Shown here: positions 41,171 to 50,798 of the stretch, piece after piece
Numbering within the stretch: position 1 is the stretch's first letter
Layout: every line of letters begins with the position of its first letter
Origin: Pseudonocardia thermophila
Lineage (GTDB): Bacteria > Actinomycetota > Actinomycetes > Mycobacteriales > Pseudonocardiaceae
Length of the DNA: 64,000 nucleotides
Direction: 5' to 3'
NCBI RefSeq assembly: GCF_900142365.1
Contig: NZ_FRAP01000002.1
Coordinates: 1 to 64,000, forward strand
The notes under the pieces: model-generated
Told to the model about the DNA's origin: nothing
What the model saw: only the letters and a program-made list of their open reading frames with translations
Databases searched by the model: none
Position numbers and translations under genes: made by a program

Positions 41171-43873
41171 ATGGACCTGCTCCAGTTCGCCCTGCTCGGT
41201 CTCGGCGTGGGCGCCGCCTACGTCCTGATGGGGCAGGGGATCGTCCTGATCCACCGCGGATCCGGGCTGCTCAACTTCGCCCAGGGCGGCATCGCGCTCG
41301 TCGCGGCCCAGACGTTCAAGCTGGTCCGCGACGACTGGGGGGTGCCGGCCCCGCTCGCCCTCGCCGCGGCGCTGGCGGTCGCCGCGGCGATCGGGGCAGC
41401 GATGCAGCTGCTCGTGCTCGACCGGCTGCGGGAGCGCTCGGCGCTGGTCAAGCTGATCGCCACGCTCGGCCTGCTGACCCTGATCGAGGGCGTCGGCGTG
41501 GTCTTGTGGGGCGACAGCGCGGTGCCGATGGTCGGGATCCTGCCCACCGACCCGGTTCCGCTCGGCGGCGGCATCGTCGTCGGCGCGGACCGGCTGTGCC
41601 TGCTGGCGATCGGAGTCGCGCTGACCGCGGCGCTGTGGTTCGTCCACGGCCGCACCCGGTTCGGCACGGCCACCTCGGCGGTCGCGGAGAACCCCGCGGC
41701 GCTGGCCGCGCTCGGCCATTCGCCGGCGCGGATCGCGACCCTGAACTGGGTGCTCGGCGCAGTGCTGGCGGGGCTCGCCGGGGTGCTGCTCGCTCCGATC
41801 ACCGGCCTGTCGGTCACGGCGCTGGTGCTGTCGGTGATCCCCGGCCTGGCCGCGGCGCTGGTCGGGCGGTTCTCCTCCTACTGGTGGACGCTCGTGGGCG
41901 GCCTCGGGATCGGGGTGCTGCAGAGCGAGATCGTCCGCTTCTGGGACGTGCCGGGCCTGTCCCAGTCGGTGCCCTTCCTGGTGATCATCGCGATGGTCGT
42001 GCTGCGCGGGCGGGTGCTGCCGGCCCGCGGCGAGGTGAGCGCCCGGGCGGTGCGCGTCGGCACCGGGGCGCTGCGGCCCGCTGCGCTCGTCGGCGTCGTG
42101 ATCGCCGGTGGGCTGGTCCTCGCGGGGGCGAGCGGGGACTGGCGGCTCGCGCTCACCAACAGCGCGCTGACCGGGATCCTCGCGCTCTCGGTCGTCCTCG
42201 TCACCGGGTACGCGGGGCAGGTCTCGCTCGCCCAGCTGACGATCGGCGGCGTCGGTGCGCTCGCCGCCGCGAACGGCTCGGCCCGGCTCGGCCTCCCGTT
42301 CCCGCTGGCGGTGCTGTTCGGCACCGCCGTGGCGGTGGTCGTCGGACTGGTGGTGGCGCTGCCGGCACTGCGCACCCGCGGCCTGCAGCTCGCCGTCGTC
42401 ACGATCGGGCTGGGCCTCGCCATCGAGGCGCTGGTGCTGCGCAACCCCGGGCTGGGCGGCGGTTTCACCGGGCTCACGGTCGGCGAGCCGGACGTGCTCG
42501 GGTTCTCGTTCGACTACCTCGCCCATCCGGTGCGCTACGCCGCGCTGGCCGGGGTGGCGTTCCTGCTCGCCGCGCTCGCGCTGGCGAACCTGCGCCGCGG
42601 GCCCACCGGACGGCGGCTGCTCGCGGTGCGGGCGAGCGAGCGGGCGGCCGCCTGCTCCGGGGTCGGTGTGCTCGGCGCCAAGCTGTACGCGTTCGGCCTG
42701 GGCGCCGCGTTCGGCGGGTTCGCCGGGGCGCTCGCCGCGTTCCAGTTCCCGCGGCTCGACGTCGCCGACTACACGACGCTCGGCTCGGTCACGCTGCTCA
42801 TCCAGGCCATGATCGGCGGCATCGGCTACGTCGGCGGCGCGATCGTCGCCGGGCTGGCCGGCGCCGGCGGGGTGGTCGCGGAGCTGCTGAGCCGGGTCGG
42901 GGAGTCGTGGACCGACGCGGTGATCCTCATCAGCGGCGTCGTCGTGCTGGTCAACCTCGTCTTCTACCCGGACGGGGTGGCGCGCACGTTCGCCGAGGTC
43001 GCCGGGCACGCGCTGGACGAGGTCCGGTTCCTGCGCCCGCGCCGGGCCGGTGCCGAGCGCCCCCCGACCGCCCACCCGGCGGCCCGCGCGGAGCGGCCCA
43101 CCCTGCGGGTCGAGGACCTCACGGTGCGGTTCGGCGGGGTGGTCGCCGTGCGCGGGGTGTCGCTGCAGGTGCGGCCGGGTGAGGTGGTCGGGCTGATCGG
43201 GCCGAACGGCGCCGGCAAGACCACGATCATCGACGCGGTCTGCGGGCTGGTCCCCTCGACGGGGCGCATCAGCCTCGGCGACACGTCGCTGGCGGGGCTC
43301 TCCCCGCGGCAGCGGACCCGCGCGGGCATCGGGCGGACCTTCCAGTCGCTGGAGCTGTTCGACGACCTGTCCGTGCTGGACAACGTGCGGGTCGCCGCCG
43401 AGTCCCGGGACCGCCGCTGCTACCTGCTCGACCTCGTCCGGCCGCGGGCGATCGCGCTGCCCGAGGTGGCCCGCACCGCGCTCACCGAGCTCGACCTCAC
43501 CGGAGTGCTCGACGTCGCGCCCGAGCACCTGCCCGCTGGGCAGCGCGGGCTGGTCGGGGTGGCCCGCACCCTGGCCACCGATCCGAGCATCGTGCTGCTC
43601 GACGAACCGGCCTCCGGGCTCGACGACGAGGCGCGCGCCGAGATCGTCCGGCTGATCCGGCACCTGGCCGAGCAGCGCGGCCTGGGCGTGCTGCTGGTGG
43701 AGCACGACGTCCGGCTCGTCGCCGAGGCCAGCGACCGGATCGTGGCGCTCGCCCTGGGCGAGGTGATCTGCGAGGGCTCGCCCGCCGAGGTGCTGTCGCA
43801 TCCGCGGGTGGTGGAGGTCTACCTGGGCTCCGACAGCCCGGTGCAGCCCGCCGTGGTGGGAGGAGCCGAATGA
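41171..43873 (+). CDS. LivH-LivM-LivG triple fusion: two ABC permease domains plus ATPase
   Basis: 900 residues in one chain. Residues about 1-290 are a LivH-type permease (GLLNFAQGGIALV). About 300-615 are a LivM-type permease (GYAGQVSLAQLTIGGVGALA). About 635-885 are a LivG-type ATPase with Walker A GPNGAGKTT (near 676), LPAGQRG signature and Walker B VLLDEPASGLD. Permease and ATPase are normally separate proteins, and the LivM-LivG fusion is less rare than all three together. The partner LivF-type ATPase is not adjacent but at 52820. The ATG at 41171 follows GAGGACC. Its stop overlaps the hydratase start (ATGA). Confidence 0.95.
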   Translation: MDLLQFALLGLGVGAAYVLMGQGIVLIHRGSGLLNFAQGGIALVAAQTFKLVRDDWGVPAPLALAAALAVAAAIGAAMQLLVLDRLRERSALVKLIATLGLLTLIEGVGVVLWGDSAVPMVGILPTDPVPLGGGIVVGADRLCLLAIGVALTAALWFVHGRTRFGTATSAVAENPAALAALGHSPARIATLNWVLGAVLAGLAGVLLAPITGLSVTALVLSVIPGLAAALVGRFSSYWWTLVGGLGIGVLQSEIVRFWDVPGLSQSVPFLVIIAMVVLRGRVLPARGEVSARAVRVGTGALRPAALVGVVIAGGLVLAGASGDWRLALTNSALTGILALSVVLVTGYAGQVSLAQLTIGGVGALAAANGSARLGLPFPLAVLFGTAVAVVVGLVVALPALRTRGLQLAVVTIGLGLAIEALVLRNPGLGGGFTGLTVGEPDVLGFSFDYLAHPVRYAALAGVAFLLAALALANLRRGPTGRRLLAVRASERAAACSGVGVLGAKLYAFGLGAAFGGFAGALAAFQFPRLDVADYTTLGSVTLLIQAMIGGIGYVGGAIVAGLAGAGGVVAELLSRVGESWTDAVILISGVVVLVNLVFYPDGVARTFAEVAGHALDEVRFLRPRRAGAERPPTAHPAARAERPTLRVEDLTVRFGGVVAVRGVSLQVRPGEVVGLIGPNGAGKTTIIDAVCGLVPSTGRISLGDTSLAGLSPRQRTRAGIGRTFQSLELFDDLSVLDNVRVAAESRDRRCYLLDLVRPRAIALPEVARTALTELDLTGVLDVAPEHLPAGQRGLVGVARTLATDPSIVLLDEPASGLDDEARAEIVRLIRHLAEQRGLGVLLVEHDVRLVAEASDRIVALALGEVICEGSPAEVLSHPRVVEVYLGSDSPVQPAVVGGAE

Positions 43874-44778
43874 CGTACGAGTTCCTGCGCCACGAGTCCT
43901 ACGACGACGGCCGCATCGTGCGGATCGTGCTCAACCGGCCCGAGGTCCGCAACGCCCAGAACCGCGGCCTCATCGCCGAGCTGCACTCCGCGATGCTCGC
44001 CGCGGAGGCCGACGACCAGGTGCGCGTGGTGATCCTCGCCGGGGCCGGCGGGGTGTTCTCCAGCGGCCACGACCTCGCCTCACCGCGCGCGGTCGCCGAG
44101 CGCGGCGACGGGCCCGGCCGTCATCCCACCTACAACGAGAACGGCGGCACCCGCTCCGGTGCCGAGTTCCGCTACCTGCAGGAGTGGCACCACTTCTTCC
44201 AGAACACGCTGCGCTGGCGGAACCTGCGCAAGATCACCATCGCGCAGACCCAGGGACCGGTTTACGCGGGCGGACTGATGCTCGCGTGGGCGTGCGACCT
44301 GATCACCGCGAGCGAGACGACCCGGTTCGCCGACGTCGTCGCGACCCGGCTGGGGCTGTGCGGGGCGGAGTACTTCGCCCACCCCTTCGAGCTCGGGCCG
44401 CGGCGGGCCAAGGAGCTGCTGCTCACCGGCGACTCGCTGGACGCCGAGGAGGCCTACCGGATCGGGATGGTCGCCCGCGTCTTCCCCGACGCGGAGATCG
44501 ACGAGCTGACCCTGGAGTTCGCCCGCCGCATCGCGGCCGTGCCGACGGTCACCGCGCTGCTGGTGAAGGAGTCGGTCAACCAGGCGCAGGACGCCACCGG
44601 CTTCCTCACCGCGCTCAACGGCGCGTTCGCGCTCCACCAGGTCAACCACGCCCACTGGGCTGCGCTGCACGACGACCGGCTGCCGATGGCCACCCCCGCC
44701 GACGGGGTGCCGGACTGGCGGGAGGCCCCACCGGTCGTGCAGCGCAGCCGCACGCTCGTGCGGGGGGACGAGCGATGA
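43870..44778 (+). CDS. Enoyl-CoA hydratase/isomerase family protein
   Basis: 302 residues, crotonase fold, about 40 residues longer than minimal members. The oxyanion segments are FSSGHDLAS and QGPVYAGGLMLAWA. An insertion of about 30 residues (GRHPTYNENGG) lies between them. The second region reads GLCGAEYFAHPFELG. It is the first enzyme gene of a chain of ATGA/GTGA overlaps that runs to 50006. The reaction is hydration or isomerisation of an acyl-CoA intermediate. Confidence 0.93.
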   Translation: MTYEFLRHESYDDGRIVRIVLNRPEVRNAQNRGLIAELHSAMLAAEADDQVRVVILAGAGGVFSSGHDLASPRAVAERGDGPGRHPTYNENGGTRSGAEFRYLQEWHHFFQNTLRWRNLRKITIAQTQGPVYAGGLMLAWACDLITASETTRFADVVATRLGLCGAEYFAHPFELGPRRAKELLLTGDSLDAEEAYRIGMVARVFPDAEIDELTLEFARRIAAVPTVTALLVKESVNQAQDATGFLTALNGAFALHQVNHAHWAALHDDRLPMATPADGVPDWREAPPVVQRSRTLVRGDER

Positions 44779-45695
44779 CGCGGGTCCTGCCGAGCGCGGC
44801 GCTGGCCCGGGTGGTCGCGGACGTGCGCTCCCGGCCGCCGGTGGCCGACCTCGCGACGCACCGCGCGCTCGCCGCCGCGGGGACGGCGGCCGCCGTCGCT
44901 GCCCCTCTGCCCGCCGGGATCGAGGCGGTGCCCGGTCCCGGGCGGCCGGGTTCGGAGATCGTGCGGCCGGCGCGGCCGGTGGGCACCGTGCTCTACCTGC
45001 ACTCCGGCGGCTACGGCGCGGGCACGCCGCAGCTGTGCCGGGGATTCACCGCCCGGCTCGCCGCCGCGACCGGGCTGGCGTTCTTCGCCCCGGCCTACCG
45101 GCTCGCGCCCGAGGCGCCCTACCCGGCGGCGCTCGACGACGCCGAGGTTGCCTACACCCTGGAGCTGTCGCGGACCGGTGAACCACCGGCCGCCGTCGGC
45201 GGAGCGTCCGCCGGCGGCGGCCTGGCGCTGGCACTGCTCATGCGGATCCGCGACCGCGGGCTGCCGCTGCCCCGGGCGGCCGTCCTGATCTCCCCGTGGG
45301 TCGATCTCGCCCGGGCCCCGGCAGCGCGCGACCCGGCGCCCCGCGCGGGGCCGGACGAGCGGGGCCCGGACCCGATGACCGATCCCGGCTACCTCGCCGA
45401 GCTCGCCCGCAACTACGCGGGTGGCACCGATCCGCGCGATCCCGGCGTCTCGCCGATCTTCGGCCGGTTCCACGACCTGCCCGCAACGCACATCGAGGTC
45501 GGCACCGCGGAGCTGCTGCTCGCCGACGCCGTCCGCACCGCGGGCGCGTTCGCGGCAGCCGGCCGGGCGGTCACCCTGTCCGTCGTCGAGGAGGCCCCGC
45601 ACACGTTCCCGCACAGCTGCCCCGACACGCCCGAGGCGGCCGCGGCCGCTGCCCGGATCGCCCTGCACCTGCGCACTCACCTGGATCTTGCATGA
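44775..45695 (+). CDS. Alpha/beta hydrolase (HSL-like esterase family)
   Basis: 306 residues. The oxyanion motif reads LHSGGYGAG in place of the usual HGGG. The nucleophile is S in GASAGGG (GxSxG), the acid is in GTAELLLAD and the histidine in EEAPHTFPHS. APAYRLAPEAPYPAALDD is typical of the hormone-sensitive-lipase group. It probably hydrolyses an ester or lactone formed in the pathway. The start at 44775 overlaps the hydratase stop. Confidence 0.92.
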   Translation: MTRVLPSAALARVVADVRSRPPVADLATHRALAAAGTAAAVAAPLPAGIEAVPGPGRPGSEIVRPARPVGTVLYLHSGGYGAGTPQLCRGFTARLAAATGLAFFAPAYRLAPEAPYPAALDDAEVAYTLELSRTGEPPAAVGGASAGGGLALALLMRIRDRGLPLPRAAVLISPWVDLARAPAARDPAPRAGPDERGPDPMTDPGYLAELARNYAGGTDPRDPGVSPIFGRFHDLPATHIEVGTAELLLADAVRTAGAFAAAGRAVTLSVVEEAPHTFPHSCPDTPEAAAAAARIALHLRTHLDLA

Positions 45696-47323
45696 CGTAC
45701 ACCGAGACTCCCGTCCTGATCGTCGGCGGTGGCCCGGTCGGGCTCGCCCTCGCGGTCCAGCTCGACCGGTTCGGCATCGACCACGTCGTGGTCGAGCGGC
45801 AGACCGAGCCGACCCGGCACCCGAAGGCCCGCGGGCTCACCGCCCGCTCGATGGAGACCTTCCGCCTGTGGGGGCTGGACGACCGCATCCGGGCGGGCAG
45901 CCTGCAGCCGGACGCCGAGCACGACACGATGGCCGTCGGATGGGTGCAGCACTACTGCGAGAGCGTCACCGGCCGCGTCCTCGGCGTGACCAGCCCCGAG
46001 CCGAGCGTCCACAGCCCGGTCGCGAAGTGCAACGTCGCGCAGGACGTCGTCGAGCGGGTGCTGAGCGACGCGGTCGCGGGCAACCAGCACACCGTGCTGC
46101 GGCGCGGCTCGTCGATGGAGTCCTTCGAGACCACCGCCGACGGCGTGCGCGCGGTCGTCACCGATCTCGCGACGGGGGAGGCTTGCGAGGTCCGGGCCCG
46201 GTTCCTCGTCGCCTGCGACGGCGCCGCCAGCGGCATCCGCGACCGGCTCGGCGTCGAGATGGTCGGCCCCGGGACGCTCGAGCACATGGCCAGCTACTTC
46301 TACCGGGCCGACGCCAGCCACCTGCCGATCGCCCGGCGGACGGCCTCGTTCATCCTGTTCCCGACCGATCCCGCGATCCCCGGCGGCACGATCCTCGCCA
46401 GCGACAGCAAGGCAGATCGCTGGCTGTACCTGCAGCGGCTCGACCACCCCGACCAGCCGCTGCTCACCGAGTCGCAGCTGGTCGAGGTGACCAGGGCGCA
46501 CTGGGGCATCCCGGATCTGGACGTCGAGCTGGTCAGCGCGCTGCGCTGGCGGATGCGCGCCGAGGTGCCCGTGCAGCTGCGGCACGGCCCGGTGATCCTC
46601 GCCGGTGACGCCGCGCACTGCATCCCGCCCACCGGCGGGCTGGGCCTCAACACCGGCCTGGGCGACGTGGTCAACCTCGGTTGGAAGCTCGCCGCCGTGC
46701 TGCGCGGCTGGGCGCCGGACCGGTTGCTCGACACCTACGACACCGAACGGCGGCCGGTGGCCCGCGACATCATGGAGTGGTCGGTCGAGAACCACCACCG
46801 CCTGCAGGTCCAGATCCCCGCCGCGCACCGCGACCGCGAGCAGGACGTCGCCCGCTGGCGGGAGTCGCTGCTCGAGGTCGAGCGGCACACCCACTCCGAG
46901 GCCATGGCGATGGGCTACGTCTACACCGACGGCGCGATCGTCGACGACGGCAGCCCCGTCCCGCCGGTCGACCGCCGGCGGTACTGGCCCACCGACCGGC
47001 CCGGGGCCCGCTTCCCGCACATGTGGCTGGACCCCGAGGAGGAGACGTCCACCATCGACTGGTTCGACACCGACTTCGTGCTGGTCTGCGGGCCGGAGGC
47101 GGACGAGTGGCGGGCAGCGGGGGAGCGGCTGGTCGCCGCCGGTGACCTACCGCTGGTGGTGCGCAGCCTGCCGTGGATGACGCTTCCGGTCGGCATGGGC
47201 GCGGCGGGAGCCGTGCTCGTCCGCCCGGACGGGCACGTGGCCTGGCGTCCGCCCGCCGACCTGGCCGACAAGGAGGCGGGCGTGAAGGAGGCGCTGCTCG
47301 CGGTGCTCGGCGGTGGCGCATGA
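45692..47323 (+). CDS. FAD-dependent monooxygenase (class A, PHBH fold)
   Basis: 543 residues. FAD-binding GGGPVG is at residues 12-17, the DG motif in VACDGAASG and the GD motif in LAGDAAHCIPPTGGLG (about residue 306). The C-terminal thioredoxin-like domain seen in MhpA/PheA-type hydroxylases is present as a short region (about 440-540). It uses NAD(P)H and O2 to hydroxylate an aromatic ring or an enol-like carbon. It is the only clear oxygenase in the 43.9-50.0 kb operon, so it probably sets the identity of the substrate. The start overlaps the hydrolase stop (ATGA). Confidence 0.94.
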   Translation: MTYTETPVLIVGGGPVGLALAVQLDRFGIDHVVVERQTEPTRHPKARGLTARSMETFRLWGLDDRIRAGSLQPDAEHDTMAVGWVQHYCESVTGRVLGVTSPEPSVHSPVAKCNVAQDVVERVLSDAVAGNQHTVLRRGSSMESFETTADGVRAVVTDLATGEACEVRARFLVACDGAASGIRDRLGVEMVGPGTLEHMASYFYRADASHLPIARRTASFILFPTDPAIPGGTILASDSKADRWLYLQRLDHPDQPLLTESQLVEVTRAHWGIPDLDVELVSALRWRMRAEVPVQLRHGPVILAGDAAHCIPPTGGLGLNTGLGDVVNLGWKLAAVLRGWAPDRLLDTYDTERRPVARDIMEWSVENHHRLQVQIPAAHRDREQDVARWRESLLEVERHTHSEAMAMGYVYTDGAIVDDGSPVPPVDRRRYWPTDRPGARFPHMWLDPEEETSTIDWFDTDFVLVCGPEADEWRAAGERLVAAGDLPLVVRSLPWMTLPVGMGAAGAVLVRPDGHVAWRPPADLADKEAGVKEALLAVLGGGA

Positions 47324-48834
47324 GCTGGCACGCGCGCCGGCCGCGGCCCGAGCTGCCCTACCCCGCCACGATCCCCGGGGTGCTGCGCTGGGCCGCCGCC
47401 GAGTTCGGCGACCGCGACCTGCTGGTCGTCGGGGAGGAGCGGCTCACCTTCGCCGAGGCCGAGCGCCGCTCGCGCGTGCTCGCCGCGCAGCTGCTCGCGG
47501 ACGGCGTCGGCAAAGGCACCCGGGTCGGGCTGTTCCACAACTACGGCGCCGACTTCGTCGTCGCCTGGCTCGCCGCCCTGCGCATCGGCGCGCTGGTCAT
47601 GCCGTTCAGCACGCTGGCGACGGCCGCCGAGCTGCGCACGATGCTGCACCTCGGCGACGTCGCCGTGCTGCTGGCGGCACCGCAGATCCTCGGCCGCGAC
47701 GTCCGTGCGCTGATCGCCGAGGCCGTCCCGGCGAGCCTGCCGAGCCCGCAGCTGCCGTACCTGCGCCGAGTGGAGATCCGAGCCGGTCTCGGCGCAGGTG
47801 AGCCGTCCGCGGACGAGCTGGTCGCAGCGGTCGAGGAGCAGGTCACCCCGGCCGATCTCGCCCAGGTCACCTACACGTCCGGGTCGGAGGCGCTGCCGAA
47901 GGGCGTGGTGCACAGCCACGGCGCGCTCGTGCGCAACTCCAGCCCGCAGGCGACCCGGTTCGCGTTCGACCTGGTCGGGCTCACCGGCGAGGTGCGCACG
48001 GTCTTCTGCGGCTTCCCGTTCTTCTGGGTCGGCGGCTCGCTGACCCTCGGCCAGGCGCTGCAGAACGGCTGGACGGTGTGCTGCGTCGAGCGGTTCGAGC
48101 CCGAGGCCGTGCTCGACGTGCTGGAGCGGGAGCGGGTCGACCGGGTGTGGGCGTGGCCGTCGCTGGTGCAGGCGCTGCGCACCGCGCCGTCGTACGCTCG
48201 GCGAGACCGGGCCTACCTCGACCGGGTGCTCGGCACCCCGGTGCCCGGGCCGGTCCGCCACCGCGGGATGAGCGAGACGATGGGCAACTGGTTCGGCATC
48301 GAGACGAAGGTGATCGACCCGGAGACCGGGCAGGAGCTCGGGCCGGACCAGGAGGGCGAGCTGTGCGTGCGCGGCTTCGCCGCCCTGCAGGGCTACTACA
48401 AGAAGGAGCGGGAGGACACGTTCGACCCGGACGGCTGGCTGCACACCGGCGACCGGGTGGCCCGCCGCGAGTGGGGGCTGGAGTTCCTCGGCCGCTACAC
48501 GGAGATGGTCAAGACGCGCGGGGCGAACGTGTCCCCGCGCGAGATCGAGGTCGTGCTGGAGTCCGCCGACGCCGTGCGGCACGCTCTGGTCTTCGGGGTG
48601 CCGGACCCGCAGGTCGGGGAGGCGGTGGTGGCGGTGCTCGTGCCCGCTCCGGGCCGGGAGATCGACCTCGACGCGGTGGCCGAGCTGGCTCGTCGCGAGC
48701 TGGCGCCGTACAAGCGGCCGGCCCGCTACGTGGTCCGCGCCGAGGACGAGATCGGCTGGCTGCCCACCGGCAAACCGGACAAGCGCGGGCTGAAGTCGGA
48801 CTACCTGGCGAGCGAGGAGATGATGGCCCGGTGA
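47320..48834 (+). CDS. Acyl-CoA ligase (AMP-forming)
   Basis: 504 residues of the ANL superfamily. The phosphate loop is YTSGSEALPKGVVHSH, where the usual TSGTTG reads TSGSEA. A5-like GMSETMGNW, the ATP motif DGWLHTGDR and the catalytic lysine in TGKPDKRGLK are present. It activates a carboxylic acid to its CoA thioester via an acyl-adenylate. The ATG overlaps the monooxygenase stop (ATGA) and its own stop overlaps the next GTG. It is the likely entry step of the operon. Confidence 0.94.
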   Translation: MSWHARRPRPELPYPATIPGVLRWAAAEFGDRDLLVVGEERLTFAEAERRSRVLAAQLLADGVGKGTRVGLFHNYGADFVVAWLAALRIGALVMPFSTLATAAELRTMLHLGDVAVLLAAPQILGRDVRALIAEAVPASLPSPQLPYLRRVEIRAGLGAGEPSADELVAAVEEQVTPADLAQVTYTSGSEALPKGVVHSHGALVRNSSPQATRFAFDLVGLTGEVRTVFCGFPFFWVGGSLTLGQALQNGWTVCCVERFEPEAVLDVLERERVDRVWAWPSLVQALRTAPSYARRDRAYLDRVLGTPVPGPVRHRGMSETMGNWFGIETKVIDPETGQELGPDQEGELCVRGFAALQGYYKKEREDTFDPDGWLHTGDRVARREWGLEFLGRYTEMVKTRGANVSPREIEVVLESADAVRHALVFGVPDPQVGEAVVAVLVPAPGREIDLDAVAELARRELAPYKRPARYVVRAEDEIGWLPTGKPDKRGLKSDYLASEEMMAR

Positions 48835-50006
48835 CCGCCCTGCCCGACGACCTCACCGACACCCAGCGCGACCTGCAGCGCGCCGTCGCCGAGCTGGCGG
48901 CGAAATTCCCTCCCGAGTACTGGGCCGACCACGATCTGCGCGACGCCTTCCCGTGGGAGTTCTACGAGGCGTTCGCGAAGGCCGGCTGGCTCGGCGTCGC
49001 GATCCCCACGGAGTACGGCGGCGGCGGGCTCGGCGTGCTGGAGGCCGCGCTCGTGCTCGAGGAGGTCGCCGCATCCGGGGCCGGGATGAACGGGTGCAGC
49101 ACCATGCACCTGACGATCTTCGGCCTCAACGTGGTGGCCAAGCACGGCTCCGCCGAGCTGAAGGCCGAGGTGCTGCCCCGCGCCGCGGCCGGTGACCTGC
49201 ACGTCTGCTTCGGCGTCACCGAGCCCGACGCCGGCACCGACACCACCCGCATCACCACCTTCGCCCGCCGCCGCGGCACCGACTACGTGGTGTCCGGCCG
49301 CAAGGTGTGGATCACCAAGGCGGGTCAGTCGGAGAAGGTCCTGCTGCTCACCCGGACCACCCCGCGCGAGGAGGTGGCCAAGCCCACCGACGGGCTGACG
49401 CTGTTCCTGGCCGATCTCGATCCGGCACACGTCGAGATGCGGGCGATCCCGAAGATGGGCCGCAACGCCGTGTCGTCGTACGAGCTGTTCATCGACGACC
49501 TGCCGGTGCCGGAACGGGCCCGGGTCGGCGAGGAGGGCCGGGGCTTCGAGTACCTGCTCGACGGGCTCAACCCGGAGCGGATCCTGCTCGCGCACGAGGC
49601 GATCGGGATCGGCCGGGCCGCGCTCGACGCCGCCGTCCGCTACGCGAAGGAACGCGACGTGTTCGGCCGGCCGATCGGCGCCAACCAGGGGATCTCGTTC
49701 CCGCTCGCCGAGGCCGCTGCCCGGCTCGACGCCGCCCGGCTGATGGCCCGCCGCGCCGCCCGGCTCTACGACGCCGGTCGGCCCTGCGGGCGGGAGGCGA
49801 ACACGGCGAAGTTCCTGTGCGCCGATGCCGGGTTCTTCGCCGCTGACCGCGCCGTGCAGACCCACGGTGGGTTCGGCTACGCCCGCGAGTACCACGTGGA
49901 GCGCTACTTCCGGGAGGCGCGGCTTCTGCGGCTGGCTCCGGTCAGCCAGGAGATGGCGCTGAACTACATCGCGCACAACGTGCTGCGGTTGCCGCGCTCC
50001 TACTGA
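48831..50006 (+). CDS. Acyl-CoA dehydrogenase
   Basis: 391 residues, standard length. FAD/substrate segments: CFGVTEPDAGTDTT, GRKVWITKAGQ, then RDVFGRPIGANQGISFPLAEA and QTHGGFGYAREYHVERYFRE. It forms the alpha,beta-double bond of an acyl-CoA. The GTG start overlaps the ligase stop (GTGA). It is the last gene of the overlapping chain; an 880-bp gene-poor region follows. Confidence 0.95.
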   Translation: MTALPDDLTDTQRDLQRAVAELAAKFPPEYWADHDLRDAFPWEFYEAFAKAGWLGVAIPTEYGGGGLGVLEAALVLEEVAASGAGMNGCSTMHLTIFGLNVVAKHGSAELKAEVLPRAAAGDLHVCFGVTEPDAGTDTTRITTFARRRGTDYVVSGRKVWITKAGQSEKVLLLTRTTPREEVAKPTDGLTLFLADLDPAHVEMRAIPKMGRNAVSSYELFIDDLPVPERARVGEEGRGFEYLLDGLNPERILLAHEAIGIGRAALDAAVRYAKERDVFGRPIGANQGISFPLAEAAARLDAARLMARRAARLYDAGRPCGREANTAKFLCADAGFFAADRAVQTHGGFGYAREYHVERYFREARLLRLAPVSQEMALNYIAHNVLRLPRSY

Positions 50007-50057
50007 CGGTCAGGCCGGCACGGGCCCTCCGCGGCGTCGACCCGATCCACATCGGAC

Positions 50058-50798
50058 TTGCGATTCGCCGTCCGTCGAGACCCTCGACGAGGCGATCAGA
50101 ACTGTCCGCCGGCGGAGCCGATCACGGCCACCGGCGTGATCAGGACCAGTCGTCCGATGCGGGTGGCGTACGTGTGGACGCACAACGGCGCGGTGGTCGA
50201 CGCGGGCCCGGTGCGGGTCGAGGGTGAGGCACGGTCTCGTACGTTCGCCGGGCGGATCTGGCTGAACCGGGTCGAGGCGGGTGGTACCACGGTGACCTAG
50301 CGGTGGGTGGGGCCGGACTTCCAGGGGCCGCAGGAGTCGCTCGTGCTCGCCGAAGGGGGACGCGCTGGTCGAGGAGGTCACCCACGCCGTGGACGTGCTG
50401 GCGAGCGGCAGTGTGCAGCGGTGGATCGAGACGCGCTCGACGAACGCCGCCGCGTCCGACCGGGCCGAGGCGCAGGTGCAGTGCGATCCCGTGACCGCCG
50501 CCATCCACGGCCACGCCACCACGCGGATCGTGGACGGGTGCGTGCCGGGGAACCAGCGAGGGGTCGAGATCACCGACTGGGTCGACGTGAACGGCGCGAC
50601 CCGCGCGGAGCACTGCTGGAGGCAGCCTTCGAGGAGCCGCCCGCGGACGGCGGGCCGCCGATCGTGACCGGGGCGTACGAGAAGACCGGTCCGGAGCGGC
50701 GGGCGATCACGATCACGGTCCCGTGCGCGTGCCTACTCGGGCCGGTGGAACCAGACGATGCACCCCGTCCCCTCCTGGGAATGGCTCTGCTGATCTGA
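50058..50798 (+). pseudogene. Unrecognised gene remnant with a stop and two frame changes
   Basis: Plausible coding sequence runs through three pieces. The first (from about 50058; MRVAYVWTHNGAVVDAG begins near 50156) ends in a TAG at 50298-50300, then the same frame reads on as RWVGPDFQGPQESLVLAEG. One extra G in the G5 run at 50355-50359 shifts it to the next frame (VEEVTHAVDVLASGSV...VEITDWVDVNGATR). Near 50600-50625 the frame moves back (LLEAAFEEPPADGG...LLGMALLI) to a TGA at 50796. I do not recognise the family. It fills the gap between the 43.9-50.0 kb operon and the convergent kinase-like gene. Two 50-bp flanks (50007-50057, 50844-50895) show nothing. Confidence 0.5.

Noticed and set aside
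40937-43801. 954-codon minus-strand open frame opposite the transporter fusion
   Set aside because: Antisense shadow rich in Arg, Gln, Asp and His with no recognisable fold.
41171-43873. LPAGQRG in the LivG domain as a degenerate, inactive ABC signature
   Set aside because: LivG-type ATPases commonly have LPxGQ-like signatures, so this is not evidence of inactivity.
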